Assembly (NCBI GenBank): GCA_046328125.1
Contig: JAXLXF010000038.1
Coordinates: forward strand, 8,347 to 72,346
DNA from: JADZEM01 sp046328125
GTDB taxonomy: Bacteria > Chloroflexota > UBA6077 > JACCZL01
Direction of reading: 5' to 3'
Length of the DNA stretch: 64,000 nt
The notes under the pieces are model-generated. The model saw only the letters and a program-made list of their open reading frames with translations. It had not been told where the DNA came from and did no database searches. This document shows positions 7,771-15,167 of the stretch, one piece after another (the first letter of the stretch is position 1; each line of letters opens with the position of its first letter). A program made the translations under genes and the position numbers.

Positions 7771-9642
7771 CTAGCGGTCCAGCCAGACCTCGGTGCCGGA
7801 CGTGACGACGTTCAGGTACGGATCGCCGTAGCCCTTCACAGCCTTGCCGAACGCCCAGGCGCCGCTCCGCCGCCAGGTGAACCCGACGTATGCGTCGTCG
7901 AAGACCATCTTCTGAACCTGAGCGTAGGTGGCCACGCGCTTCTGCACGTCGTAGGTGGTGCGGCCCTCTTCCAGGAGCTTGTCGATGGCCGGATTGTCCA
8001 GGCCGACCCAGGCGCTGGTGCCCTTGGTGGCGAGGTATGCCGTCAGGGTCAGGTCTGAGTCCGGGCGCGGCACGCCGGTCTGGAACGCCGAGAATTCGTA
8101 GTCGCCGGCCAGCGTCTTCTGGACCCAGGCGACCCGCTCGCTAGCCTGGAGGGTCAGGCGGATGCCGACCTTCTCGAGCATCTGCTTGTAGAGCTGGGCG
8201 TTCTGGAGATCCTCGGGACGCGAGATGAAGTCGAGGGTCACGTCCAGGCCGCTGGCGAAGCCGGCCTCGGCCATCAGCTGCTTCGCCTTGTCGAGGTCGA
8301 GGTTGTACCGCGGCAGCGACTCGTCGTAGCCGAGCTGGCCCGGCGCCAGCAGGTAGCCGGCCGCCTGCCCCAGCCCGAGCCCGAGCGCCTGGGCCATGCC
8401 CTCACGGTCGAGCGCGTACATCGCCGCCTGGCGGACCTTCTTCATCTGGTCGCCCTGGAAACGGCGGCCGGGGCGGGCGTTGAAGCCGAGGCAGTAGACC
8501 GTCGCGCCCCACGGCGCCTCCTGGTAGACGAGGTCTGGACTGCTCTTAATCGCCGCCACGTCCTTGCCGAGGACGGTGGGCAGGACGTCCAGGTCGCCGC
8601 TGCGCAGCGCCAGCAGGGCCACATTCGGGTCGGGCTGGAAGCGCAGCTCGACGCCGTCAGGGTACGGCAGCGGCTTGCCGTCCGCGCCCTGCTTCCAGTA
8701 GCCGTCGAACCGCTCGTAGCGGACGGATGCGCCGGCCTTCCACTCGACCTGCTTGAACGGGCCGGTCCCGACGGCCTGCTTCGCCACGCCCTCGTCCCCG
8801 ACCTTGTCGTAGTGGGCCTTGGACATGATCGAGACGTAGCGGCCGTCGCTGGTCAGGTTGACCAGGAAGGTCGGGCTGGGGGTCTTCAGCTTCACCTTGA
8901 CGGTCAGCGGATCGACGGCGTCGATGGTGTCGATCATCTGGAGCTGGGCCTTGGCGCCGGACTTGGGATGGGTGAGGGCGCGCTCCAGGCTCCACTTGAC
9001 GACGCTGGCATCCAGGTCCGAGCCGTCGTGGAACTTGACACCCTTCCGGAGCTTGAGGGTCACGCTGCCGGGATCGGAGGTGTCCCAGGACTCGGCGAGA
9101 TGCGGCTTGAGCTCGAAGTTGCCGGTCTGGGGGTTGCGCTCCAGCCTGGTGAGGAAGTCGTACACCAGCGGCGAGTCCGGGTTGCCGGTCTGGCTGGTCT
9201 GGACGTCCATGGTAGACCAGTCGTTCTGGGAGTTGATCCTGAGGGTGCCGCCGCGCTTGACCGGGCCGGCTGGCTTCGCTGCGGCAGCGGGAGCTGGCGC
9301 GGCAGCCGGGGCGGCCTGGGGGGCGGGTGCGGCTGGCGCAGCCGCGACGGGCGAGGCGCCCGGCGATGCCACCGGCGAAGCGCCTGGGGACGCCCCGGGC
9401 GAGGCGGCCGGCGAGGCGGCCGGCTGGGTTGGGAGGACGACCTGCGGGGCGGCGGTCGGTTTGGGTGCGTCGGCGGGCTTGGCGGCGGTGTCGGCTTTCG
9501 GGGCGGCTGGCGGCTGGCCGCCGCACGCCGCGACGAGCGCCACGGCGGCGCCGCTGAGGCCGAGCAGGAAGCGGCGTCGATGTATCGTCAGGCTCGCGGG
9601 CGTCGGGCTGGCGGGTTCCAGGCGCCGGTGGAGATGGGTCAT
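7771..9642 (-). CDS. ABC transporter substrate-binding lipoprotein, family 5 (peptide/opine/nickel type)
   Basis: This 623-aa secreted lipoprotein delivers a ligand, typically a di/oligopeptide, to an ABC importer. The N-terminus HRRRFLLGLSGAAVALVAAC has a twin-arginine-like start and a lipobox ending at Cys40. Next comes a ~90-residue Pro/Ala/Ser-rich spacer with repeated ASPGASP units. The family-5 fold follows (RINSQNDWSTMDVQTSQTG, then FHDGSDLDASVVKWSLERAL) and ends at WLDR. The ATG at 9642 is preceded by AGGGGA eight bases upstream; a longer upstream frame lacks this. No permease or ATPase gene is adjacent, so it is either an orphan or works with a transporter elsewhere. The permeases at 61348-63221 are of the same class but have their own binding protein. 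Confidence 0.85.
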   Translation of the reverse strand: MTHLHRRLEPASPTPASLTIHRRRFLLGLSGAAVALVAACGGQPPAAPKADTAAKPADAPKPTAAPQVVLPTQPAASPAASPGASPGASPVASPGASPVAAAPAAPAPQAAPAAAPAPAAAAKPAGPVKRGGTLRINSQNDWSTMDVQTSQTGNPDSPLVYDFLTRLERNPQTGNFELKPHLAESWDTSDPGSVTLKLRKGVKFHDGSDLDASVVKWSLERALTHPKSGAKAQLQMIDTIDAVDPLTVKVKLKTPSPTFLVNLTSDGRYVSIMSKAHYDKVGDEGVAKQAVGTGPFKQVEWKAGASVRYERFDGYWKQGADGKPLPYPDGVELRFQPDPNVALLALRSGDLDVLPTVLGKDVAAIKSSPDLVYQEAPWGATVYCLGFNARPGRRFQGDQMKKVRQAAMYALDREGMAQALGLGLGQAAGYLLAPGQLGYDESLPRYNLDLDKAKQLMAEAGFASGLDVTLDFISRPEDLQNAQLYKQMLEKVGIRLTLQASERVAWVQKTLAGDYEFSAFQTGVPRPDSDLTLTAYLATKGTSAWVGLDNPAIDKLLEEGRTTYDVQKRVATYAQVQKMVFDDAYVGFTWRRSGAWAFGKAVKGYGDPYLNVVTSGTEVWLDR

Positions 9643-9772
9643 CGCGGAGCTCCCCTGATCGTGGTCAAACGATTTCGCTGGCTGACCACCGGGGGAGGAT
9701 AGGTGGTGCGGGGCTGCCTCTGCCACCGTCGCTGGCCGTTGGAGTGCCTTGCGAGCACGCCGTGGACGGGAG

Positions 9773-9860
9773 AGTCCACGTCTACCATTGGTGCGTGGCT
9801 ACGCCACGCCGGAGACAGCACGTCCGTCGCGTAGCGACGGTGCGATGGTAGACGTGGACT
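9773..9860. repeat. Nested-palindrome element (16-bp inverted repeat with two internal hairpins)
   Basis: AGTCCACGTCTACCAT at 9773-9788 is exactly complementary to ATGGTAGACGTGGACT at 9845-9860. Inside are two 7-bp-stem hairpins with 3-nt loops: GCGTGGC-TAC-GCCACGC (9793-9809) and CCGTCGC-GTA-GCGACGG (9824-9840). The right arm overlaps the outer end of the IS630 copy (GTGGACT). A related hairpin of 7-bp stem and 3-nt loop occurs at 40319-40335. Confidence 0.75.
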
Positions 9861-11108
9861 TATGGAATTTGAAGAATTACGTCGGTAAAGGGAGGCCGAC
9901 GTACCGCAGCAGATCATGCGATCCTTGAGCGAAGGCATGTAAGAAGCTGAGGACGAGTGCGCGGAGGGCCGGGAGATCGTCAGCGAGGCGATGGAGGTGG
10001 AGGACGTCCTGCTTGAGCCAACGCCAGAGCTTCTCGGCGGGATTGGCCCAGGGGGCGTAGGTCGGGAGTTGCACGAGCTGGATCGGGAGGTCGAGGTGTT
10101 TGGCGGTCGGGCTGGGCTCGGTCGGCCACGACGGCGGGCGGAGGAACGGGAAGGGCGAGGTCTGTGGCTCCAGGGCAGCCAGGACATCGGGGTGGAAGTG
10201 GACCGGCCAGTTGTCCTGGACGACGTAGAGGCGTCGGCCGGGATAGGCTGCCGCCAACTGCTGATAGAAGGCCACCAGCTCGCGCACCCCGAGCCGTGCC
10301 CCCTGGTAGGCGACGACCCGACCGGTCCGCGCCTCGAGGGCCGCGATCACTCGCGTCGGGGTGTTCCTCCGGTGGGAGCGCTCGGCGCGGGGCGCATCGC
10401 TGTGCGCGGCGGCGTAGCCGGCTGCCAGCGACGGCTGGCGATAGTAGGTCAACTCGTCCAGGTACACGAGCACGGCAGCGTCCGGGACCGCATCCACCAT
10501 CGCGCGGAGCGTGCGCACCCGGGCCAGCTTAGCCTGGTAGGCCGGGTCCGGGCTCCGCAGATGGTCGCGCGCCCGCTTCCAGTGCAGCTTGTGGCCGGCC
10601 AGCACCCGCCAGAGCCCCGAGAGACTGTAGGACGTGAAGAGCAGCAAGGTGTCACGGAGCGCCGCGAGCGTCCACCGGCTCTGCGGGTGCCCGTGCTCGC
10701 GGGGGTCACTCGCCAGCAGCTCCAGCAGCCCGGCCCGCTCCTCAGCCCGATCGGTGGTCCGCAGGGGGGGAAAGGATCGGGTGCCGACCCCGACCCGCCG
10801 CGATCGTCAGCCCGGCGATCCCCTGCTCGTCGTACCGATCCAGCCACCCGTAGACGGTGTCCGGGTCGCGCCGCACCAGCAACCCGCTCGCTGCCACCCG
10901 CGCCGCTGGCGTCCCGTTCGCCACCTGCAGGATCGCCGCCGCTCGCTCGCGCCGATACGGCTTCGGATCGTGCCGCAGCACCCCCTCCAACTCCGCCCGC
11001 TGCTCCGTCGTCAGTCGCACTTCCCGCTGCCACATCACGCTGCCTCCAACACCTCGCTCCCAGCAGCATCGCACTACCGATCTATTTCGTCAAACATCAT
11101 CAGTCCAC
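9854..11108 (-). mobile_element. IS630-family insertion sequence
   Basis: Imperfect 26-bp ends face each other: GTGGACTTATGGAATTTGAA and onward at 9854-9879, and the complement of TATTTCGTCAAACATCATCA and onward at 11083-11108. About 20 of 26 positions agree. Between them lies a frameshifted transposase reading leftwards. The 3' end matches the element fragment at the start of the window. Exact boundaries and TA target duplications cannot be fixed, because the outer GTGGACT also belongs to the neighbouring palindrome. Confidence 0.7.
9877..11035 (-). pseudogene. IS630-type transposase, frameshifted at a seven-base homopolymer
   Basis: The N-terminal part starts at ATG 11035, with GGAGG seven bases upstream. 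It encodes a helix-turn-helix region (RRERAAAILQVANGTPAARV, then TVYGWLDRYDEQGIAGL) and runs into a stop at 10742. The C-terminal part, continuing to 9877, holds RWTLAALRD and an intact-looking DDE set: YLDELTYY, VVQDNWPVHFHP and NPAEKLWRWLKQD. The two frames meet at a run of seven C on the coding strand (G7 at 10764-10770 on the + strand); removing one C would join them. It could be an inactivating indel, a slippage-dependent fusion, or a sequencing error in a homopolymer. Confidence 0.8.
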
Positions 11109-11138
11109 GGCTCAGTCGCGGTGCGGGTCACCCCACCG

Positions 11139-11942
11139 CTACCGTCCAGTGAACTTCGGCGGGCGCTTCTCCTTGAACGCGGCGATGCCCTCGGCCAGGT
11201 CTTCCAACTCCCGGCCCTGGGTCAACGCCGAGCCCTGGTGCCAGTACGCGCCGTCCGGGTCCTGGTCCCAGCCCCGGTAGACCGCCGACTTGGTCAGGCC
11301 GATGGCCGCGCTCGGACCGTTGGCGAGCCGCTCGGCCCAGCGCTCGACGGCCGCGTCCAGGTCCGCGAGGTCCACCACCTCGTTGACCAGGCCAAGACGC
11401 AGCGCCTCGTCGGCCTCGACCGGCTCGCCGAGCAGCGTCATCTCGATGGCCTTCCCGATCCCGACGTACTGTTGGAGCAGGTTGGCGCCGGTCGCCATGC
11501 CGCGCTTGATGAACGGCGTCGCCATCCGGGCGTCTCGCGCCATCACCCGGAAGTCGGCGCCGAGCGCCAGGTTGAAGCCGGCCCCGTAGGCGTACCCCTG
11601 GATGCGCACGACGATTGGCTGAGTCAGGTGCCGCATCAGCCGGACGGTGGCGGTCCAGCGGCCCGGCCCCTGGACGTAGTGCTTGATGGCGCCCCGCCGC
11701 GAGAGCGACAACTGCTCGTCAGGGGTGCGCTCCCGCCCGAGCTCGTCGCCAGCGCAGAACGCCCGCCCGGCTCCCGCCAGCACGATGGCGCGGATGCTCG
11801 GGTCTGGCTCGCAGCGGGCGAACGCGTCATACAGCTCCGCGCCGACCTGATAGTCGATGGCGTTCAGCTTCTCCGGGCGGTTCAGGATGATCCGCGCGAT
11901 CGACCCGGTCTGCTCGAACGTGACGAACTCTGCCGTGCTCAT
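11139..11942 (-). CDS. Crotonase-fold (enoyl-CoA hydratase/isomerase family) protein lacking the usual glutamates
   Basis: This 267-aa cytosolic protein is expected to act on an acyl-CoA thioester. Family features are ILNRPEKLNAID near residue 20 and the two oxyanion-hole segments, GAGRAFCAGDEL and IQGYAYGAGFNLALG. In true enoyl-CoA hydratases the second segment reads GGGxE and a later segment supplies a second Glu. Here the first position is Asn (GAGFN), and the later region reads PFIKRGMATGANLLQQYVG with no Glu, so hydration is doubtful; isomerase, hydrolase or another crotonase chemistry is possible. The ATG at 11942 has GGAGGG upstream. It lies downstream of the CoA-transferase fusion on the same strand, across a heptamer hairpin. 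Confidence 0.8.
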   Translation of the reverse strand: MSTAEFVTFEQTGSIARIILNRPEKLNAIDYQVGAELYDAFARCEPDPSIRAIVLAGAGRAFCAGDELGRERTPDEQLSLSRRGAIKHYVQGPGRWTATVRLMRHLTQPIVVRIQGYAYGAGFNLALGADFRVMARDARMATPFIKRGMATGANLLQQYVGIGKAIEMTLLGEPVEADEALRLGLVNEVVDLADLDAAVERWAERLANGPSAAIGLTKSAVYRGWDQDPDGAYWHQGSALTQGRELEDLAEGIAAFKEKRPPKFTGR

Positions 11943-11953
11943 GTCATGCCCTC

Positions 11954-12033
11954 CGAGTAGCGAGTAGTGAGTAGCGAGTAGCGAGTGGAGACGAAACCTA
12001 CTCGCTACTCGCTACTCGCTACTCGCTACTCAC
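11954..12033. repeat. Family C heptamer tandem repeat forming a hairpin (GAGTAGC type)
   Basis: The left arm, 11954-11988, is four to five GAGTAGC units, one of them GAGTAGT. The right arm, 11998-12033, is five complementary GCTACTC-type units. A short GGAGACGAAACC loop separates them. It abuts the CoA-transferase stop codon at 12035 and precedes the crotonase ribosome site, so it could terminate or insulate. Confidence 0.8.
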
Positions 12034-12034
12034 G

Positions 12035-14542
12035 TCAGTAGATCACCTGTTCCTGCACCAACTGCTCGTACTCGGATCGTGAGAGGCCGAGTAGCGATGT
12101 GAACACGTACTCGTTGTCCTGGCCCACCTCAGGGGCTCGCTTGAAACTGTTCGGGCGCTGGCCGTCGATCAGCCAGGGCGCCCCGAGCGTATGGCGCGTC
12201 CCCCCTGAGAGCTTCTCGACCTGGCTGACGAACGAGCGCGCGGCCAGGTGCTCGTCCGAGACGACGTCCAGGGCGGTGAGCGTCGGGGTGGCGGCGACGC
12301 CGGCCGCCTGGAGCAGTTGCGCGGCCTCGGCGGCATCCTGGGTGCGAGTCCAGGCCGAGATCGCGGCGTCCAGCTCGTCGTGGCAGGCGCGGCGGCCGGT
12401 CGCGGTCGCCAGACCGGGGTCAGCGGCCAGGTCCGGCCGGCCGATGGCGGCGCACAGCTTCGGCCAGGCTGCGTCGTCGGTCACGGAGAGCGCCAGCCAC
12501 TGGTCGTCGCCGGCAGCCGGGTAGCAGCCCTGCGGCGCCAGCAGCGGGTCGCGGTTGCCGCGCGCTTCCAGCACGGTCCGATTCACCATCCACTCCAGGA
12601 TCGGCTCCGGCAGCGCCGCGATCATCGTCTCGGTCATCGAGACGTCGTAGAAGCAGCCCTCGCCGGTCCGCTTCTGGCGCCAGAGCGCCGAGAGCAGCAG
12701 GAACGCCTCCATGCAGGCAGTCAGCGGGTCGGTCCAGATGCCGCCCGAGGAGCTCGGGACGTGGCCGGGGTATGCGGAGAGCGCCGACCATCCGGTGAAG
12801 CTCTGGAGCAGCGAGCCGTACGCGACGAGATCGCGCTGCGGGCCGCTTCGCCCGAACCCGGAGGCGGTCGCCATGATGATCCTCGGGTTGAGCTCCTTGA
12901 GGGCCGGGTAGCCGAGCCCGAGCCGCTCCATCACGCCGGTCGAGAAGTTCTCGATGACGACGTCGCTCTGGACGATCAACTGCCGGACCAGATCGCGCGC
13001 CCGCTCCTCTTTGAGATTCAGGGTGATGCTGCGCTTGCTCGGGTTGAGCTCCTCCCAGGACACGTCCCGGTGGGACAGGTCCGGCCGAGCCTTTGACTCG
13101 ATCTTGATGACCTCGGCGCCCATCGCGGCGAGGTACTTGGTGCAGATCGGGCCGGCCATCACCCAGCTGAAGTCCACGATCCGGACGCCGTCGAGGGGCT
13201 TCGTTGAGGCGGTGGGTGGGGTCGCTAGAGCGACAGCTGCGGGGGACGCGGCATCGGGGGGCGGGGCGACATCGGGGGGCGCAATGAATTGCGCCCGTAC
13301 AGGAGTTGAGCCAGTAGGGGCGCGATTCATCGCGCCCACACCCTCTGTCGCGCCATGAATCACTTCCAGGTTGTGCTGCCCGAGGCGCGGCGCCAGCCCT
13401 GGCTGTGGCCGCTCGAAGCCGGGGCTGGTGTACGAGACGCCGGGGAAGGTCAGCCGACCGAGGGTGGGATGCTCCTGCTCCAGGAAGAAGCCGCGATGCT
13501 CGAACTGCGGCAGCTCCAGCATGTCGGTGGCGGTGCCAAGCGGGTAGCAGGCGACTTTCCTGGCCTGGGCCGCTTCGAAGACGTCGAGCTTCGCCTGCTG
13601 GCGGCTCCACGCGCAGATCAGCGGGTGGAGCTCCAGCCAGTGCTTCTGGCGGAGCGCGCGGGTGGCGAAGCGGGGGTCAGCGGCCCAGGCCGGGTTGCCC
13701 ATCACCTCCAGCCAGCGCACCCACTGGTGCTCCTCGCGCGGCGAGATCACGACCCAGCCGTCTCGGCAGGGCAGGAACGAGACCGTGGCGTTGGCAGACG
13801 CGGTGACGACTTGCCGCTTTGCACCGGCCACCTCGCCGCCGAAACCGCCGCCCTGGTCCGCCTGTCGCTCGACGGCGTTGTGCTGGGCCTGGTTCTCGGC
13901 GGACACGGCCTCCTGGCGGCTCACGTCCAGGTGGCTGCCCCGTCCGTCTCGCTGGGCGATCAGCAGCCCGTGGACGGCGGCGCCGGCGACCATCTCGCCG
14001 GCCAGGAAGTCGGCGGCGTGGCTGGGGGCGTTGAGCGGGGGCAGGTCGGCGCTCTCGATCTCTTTGGAGGGGAAGCCGTAGGCGAAGCCAGAGCTGTGGA
14101 AGGCGATGAAGTCGTTGCCCTGCCAACTGGCCTGTGGCCCCCACTGTCCGAACGGCGTGGCCGAGACGACGACGAGGGTCGGATTGCGGGCCTGGAGGGC
14201 GGCCACGCCGATGCCGAGGCGGTCGAGGTGGCCGGGCGGGAAGCTCTCGGTGAGGACGTCGAACGAGCCGACGAGGTCGAGCAGCGCGGCGCGGCCCTGT
14301 TCGGTGTCCAGGTCCAGGGTGATGCCGCGCTTGCCGGCGTTCAGATACAGGAAGAAGCCGCTCGCCTCGGGGTCAGGGACGCCGTCGCGGAACGGGCCGC
14401 GCTGGCGAGTCGGGTCGCCAGTCGGCGGCTCGACCTTGACGACGTCGGCGCCGAGATCGGCCAGCATCTTGCCGCCGTACGGCCCGGCGATGCCCACCGC
14501 CAGCTCCAACACACGCACGCCGTCCAGTGGTCGACCGGCCAC
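12035..14542 (-). CDS. Tandem CaiB/BaiF (class III) CoA-transferase, two full domains in one chain
   Basis: This 835-aa cytosolic protein contains two complete class III CoA-transferase domains, each of about 390 residues. Such enzymes move CoA between carboxylic acids through an aspartyl anhydride. Domain 1 begins LDGVRVLELAVGIAGPYGGK and has the candidate catalytic Asp in SHAADFLAGEMVAG. Domain 2 (from about residue 449) begins LDGVRIVDFSWVMAGPICTK and has SGGIWTDPLTACMEAF. The ~50-residue linker is largely encoded by a family A palindromic element (residues about 401-423, GAMNRAPTGSTPVRAQFIAP). Most family members are single-domain homodimers of about 400 aa, so this may be a fused heterodimer pair. 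A Met inside the repeat could allow separate translation of domain 2, but no ribosome site is seen there. Confidence 0.85.
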   Translation of the reverse strand: MAGRPLDGVRVLELAVGIAGPYGGKMLADLGADVVKVEPPTGDPTRQRGPFRDGVPDPEASGFFLYLNAGKRGITLDLDTEQGRAALLDLVGSFDVLTESFPPGHLDRLGIGVAALQARNPTLVVVSATPFGQWGPQASWQGNDFIAFHSSGFAYGFPSKEIESADLPPLNAPSHAADFLAGEMVAGAAVHGLLIAQRDGRGSHLDVSRQEAVSAENQAQHNAVERQADQGGGFGGEVAGAKRQVVTASANATVSFLPCRDGWVVISPREEHQWVRWLEVMGNPAWAADPRFATRALRQKHWLELHPLICAWSRQQAKLDVFEAAQARKVACYPLGTATDMLELPQFEHRGFFLEQEHPTLGRLTFPGVSYTSPGFERPQPGLAPRLGQHNLEVIHGATEGVGAMNRAPTGSTPVRAQFIAPPDVAPPPDAASPAAVALATPPTASTKPLDGVRIVDFSWVMAGPICTKYLAAMGAEVIKIESKARPDLSHRDVSWEELNPSKRSITLNLKEERARDLVRQLIVQSDVVIENFSTGVMERLGLGYPALKELNPRIIMATASGFGRSGPQRDLVAYGSLLQSFTGWSALSAYPGHVPSSSGGIWTDPLTACMEAFLLLSALWRQKRTGEGCFYDVSMTETMIAALPEPILEWMVNRTVLEARGNRDPLLAPQGCYPAAGDDQWLALSVTDDAAWPKLCAAIGRPDLAADPGLATATGRRACHDELDAAISAWTRTQDAAEAAQLLQAAGVAATPTLTALDVVSDEHLAARSFVSQVEKLSGGTRHTLGAPWLIDGQRPNSFKRAPEVGQDNEYVFTSLLGLSRSEYEQLVQEQVIY
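13274..13339. repeat. Family A palindromic element inside the CoA-transferase reading frame
   Basis: GGGGGGCGCAATGAATTGCG and GTAC form the left arm; GGGGCGCGATTCATCGCG forms the right arm. It has the same architecture as 2853-2919 and 6254-6319, but is translated in frame as the interdomain linker. Short CATCGGGGGGCG direct repeats just to its left (about 13250-13282) resemble the tandem tail of the first copy. Confidence 0.8.
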
Positions 14543-14633
14543 GCTACCCCTCCCGAATCCGTGAATGACCTGACGCCGACGGCGTCAGGCCGCCGGGCGA
14601 CCCGATCATGGTATCGCCCGGTCGGCCAGGGGG

Positions 14634-14683
14634 GCGAGTAGCGAGTAGCGAGTAGCGAGGGGCGAGGGGCGAGGGGCGAGGGG
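14634..14683. repeat. Family C heptamer array changing from GAGTAGC to GAGGGGC units
   Basis: Three GAGTAGC units are followed directly by three GAGGGGC units in the gap between the CoA-transferase start and the receiver-protein stop. There is no complementary arm here, so it is a plain tandem array. It joins the two heptamer types seen separately at 11954 and 7701. Confidence 0.75.
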
Positions 14684-14692
14684 TCCGTGGCT

Positions 14693-15166
14693 CTATCGTG
14701 GGTAGGGCGCGCCGATCCAGCGGGCCAGCACAGCCCGCAGGATCGACTCGCGGAGCGGCTTGACGAGGTAGTCGTCCATGCCGGCCCGCAGGCAGCGCTC
14801 GCGGTTGTCGCGGCGGGTGGAGGCGGTCACCGCGACGATCGGGACGTGCGGGCCGCGGGCCTCGGCGCGACGGATCTGGCGGGTCGCCTCCCAGCCGTCC
14901 ATCTCCGGCATCTCGCAGTCCATCAGGATCAGGGTGTACTCGCGGCGTGCCACGGCCTGGACTGCCTCGCGGCCGTTTGCGGCGTGGTCCCACTGGTACC
15001 CCAGGCGCGCCACCAGACGCGCGGCGACCAGCTGGTTGACCGGGTTGTCCTCCACGATCAGGATGCGTTGCTCTTCAGGGGCAGCCGGTAATTCCGGGGC
15101 ATCCACGTGGTGGCTCGCCCCCCACGCGAGGAGTGAGATCATCTGTGGCGCTAGCAGTCCGACCAT
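14693..15166 (-). CDS. Stand-alone response-regulator receiver protein
   Basis: This 157-aa cytosolic protein has a ~35-residue leader and one receiver domain. Conserved positions are the acidic pair in ILIVEDNPVNQ, the phosphoacceptor Asp in LILMDCEMPEMDGWEA, the Thr/Ser in VAVTAS, and Lys in YLVKPLRE. There is no output domain. Its ATG lies one base after the TGA of the chemoreceptor gene, so the two are translationally coupled. It probably takes part in that receptor's pathway as a CheY-like or phosphorelay receiver. The MPEMDGWEATRQIRR pattern is typical of receivers detached from hybrid kinases. No kinase lies in this operon. Confidence 0.85.
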   Translation of the reverse strand: MVGLLAPQMISLLAWGASHHVDAPELPAAPEEQRILIVEDNPVNQLVAARLVARLGYQWDHAANGREAVQAVARREYTLILMDCEMPEMDGWEATRQIRRAEARGPHVPIVAVTASTRRDNRERCLRAGMDDYLVKPLRESILRAVLARWIGAPYPR

Positions 15167-15167
15167 T

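Noticed and set aside
11954..12033. GAGTAGC array considered as a small CRISPR
   Set aside because: Units are only seven bases with no spacers, and the opposite arm is the reverse complement, so it is a tandem-repeat hairpin.
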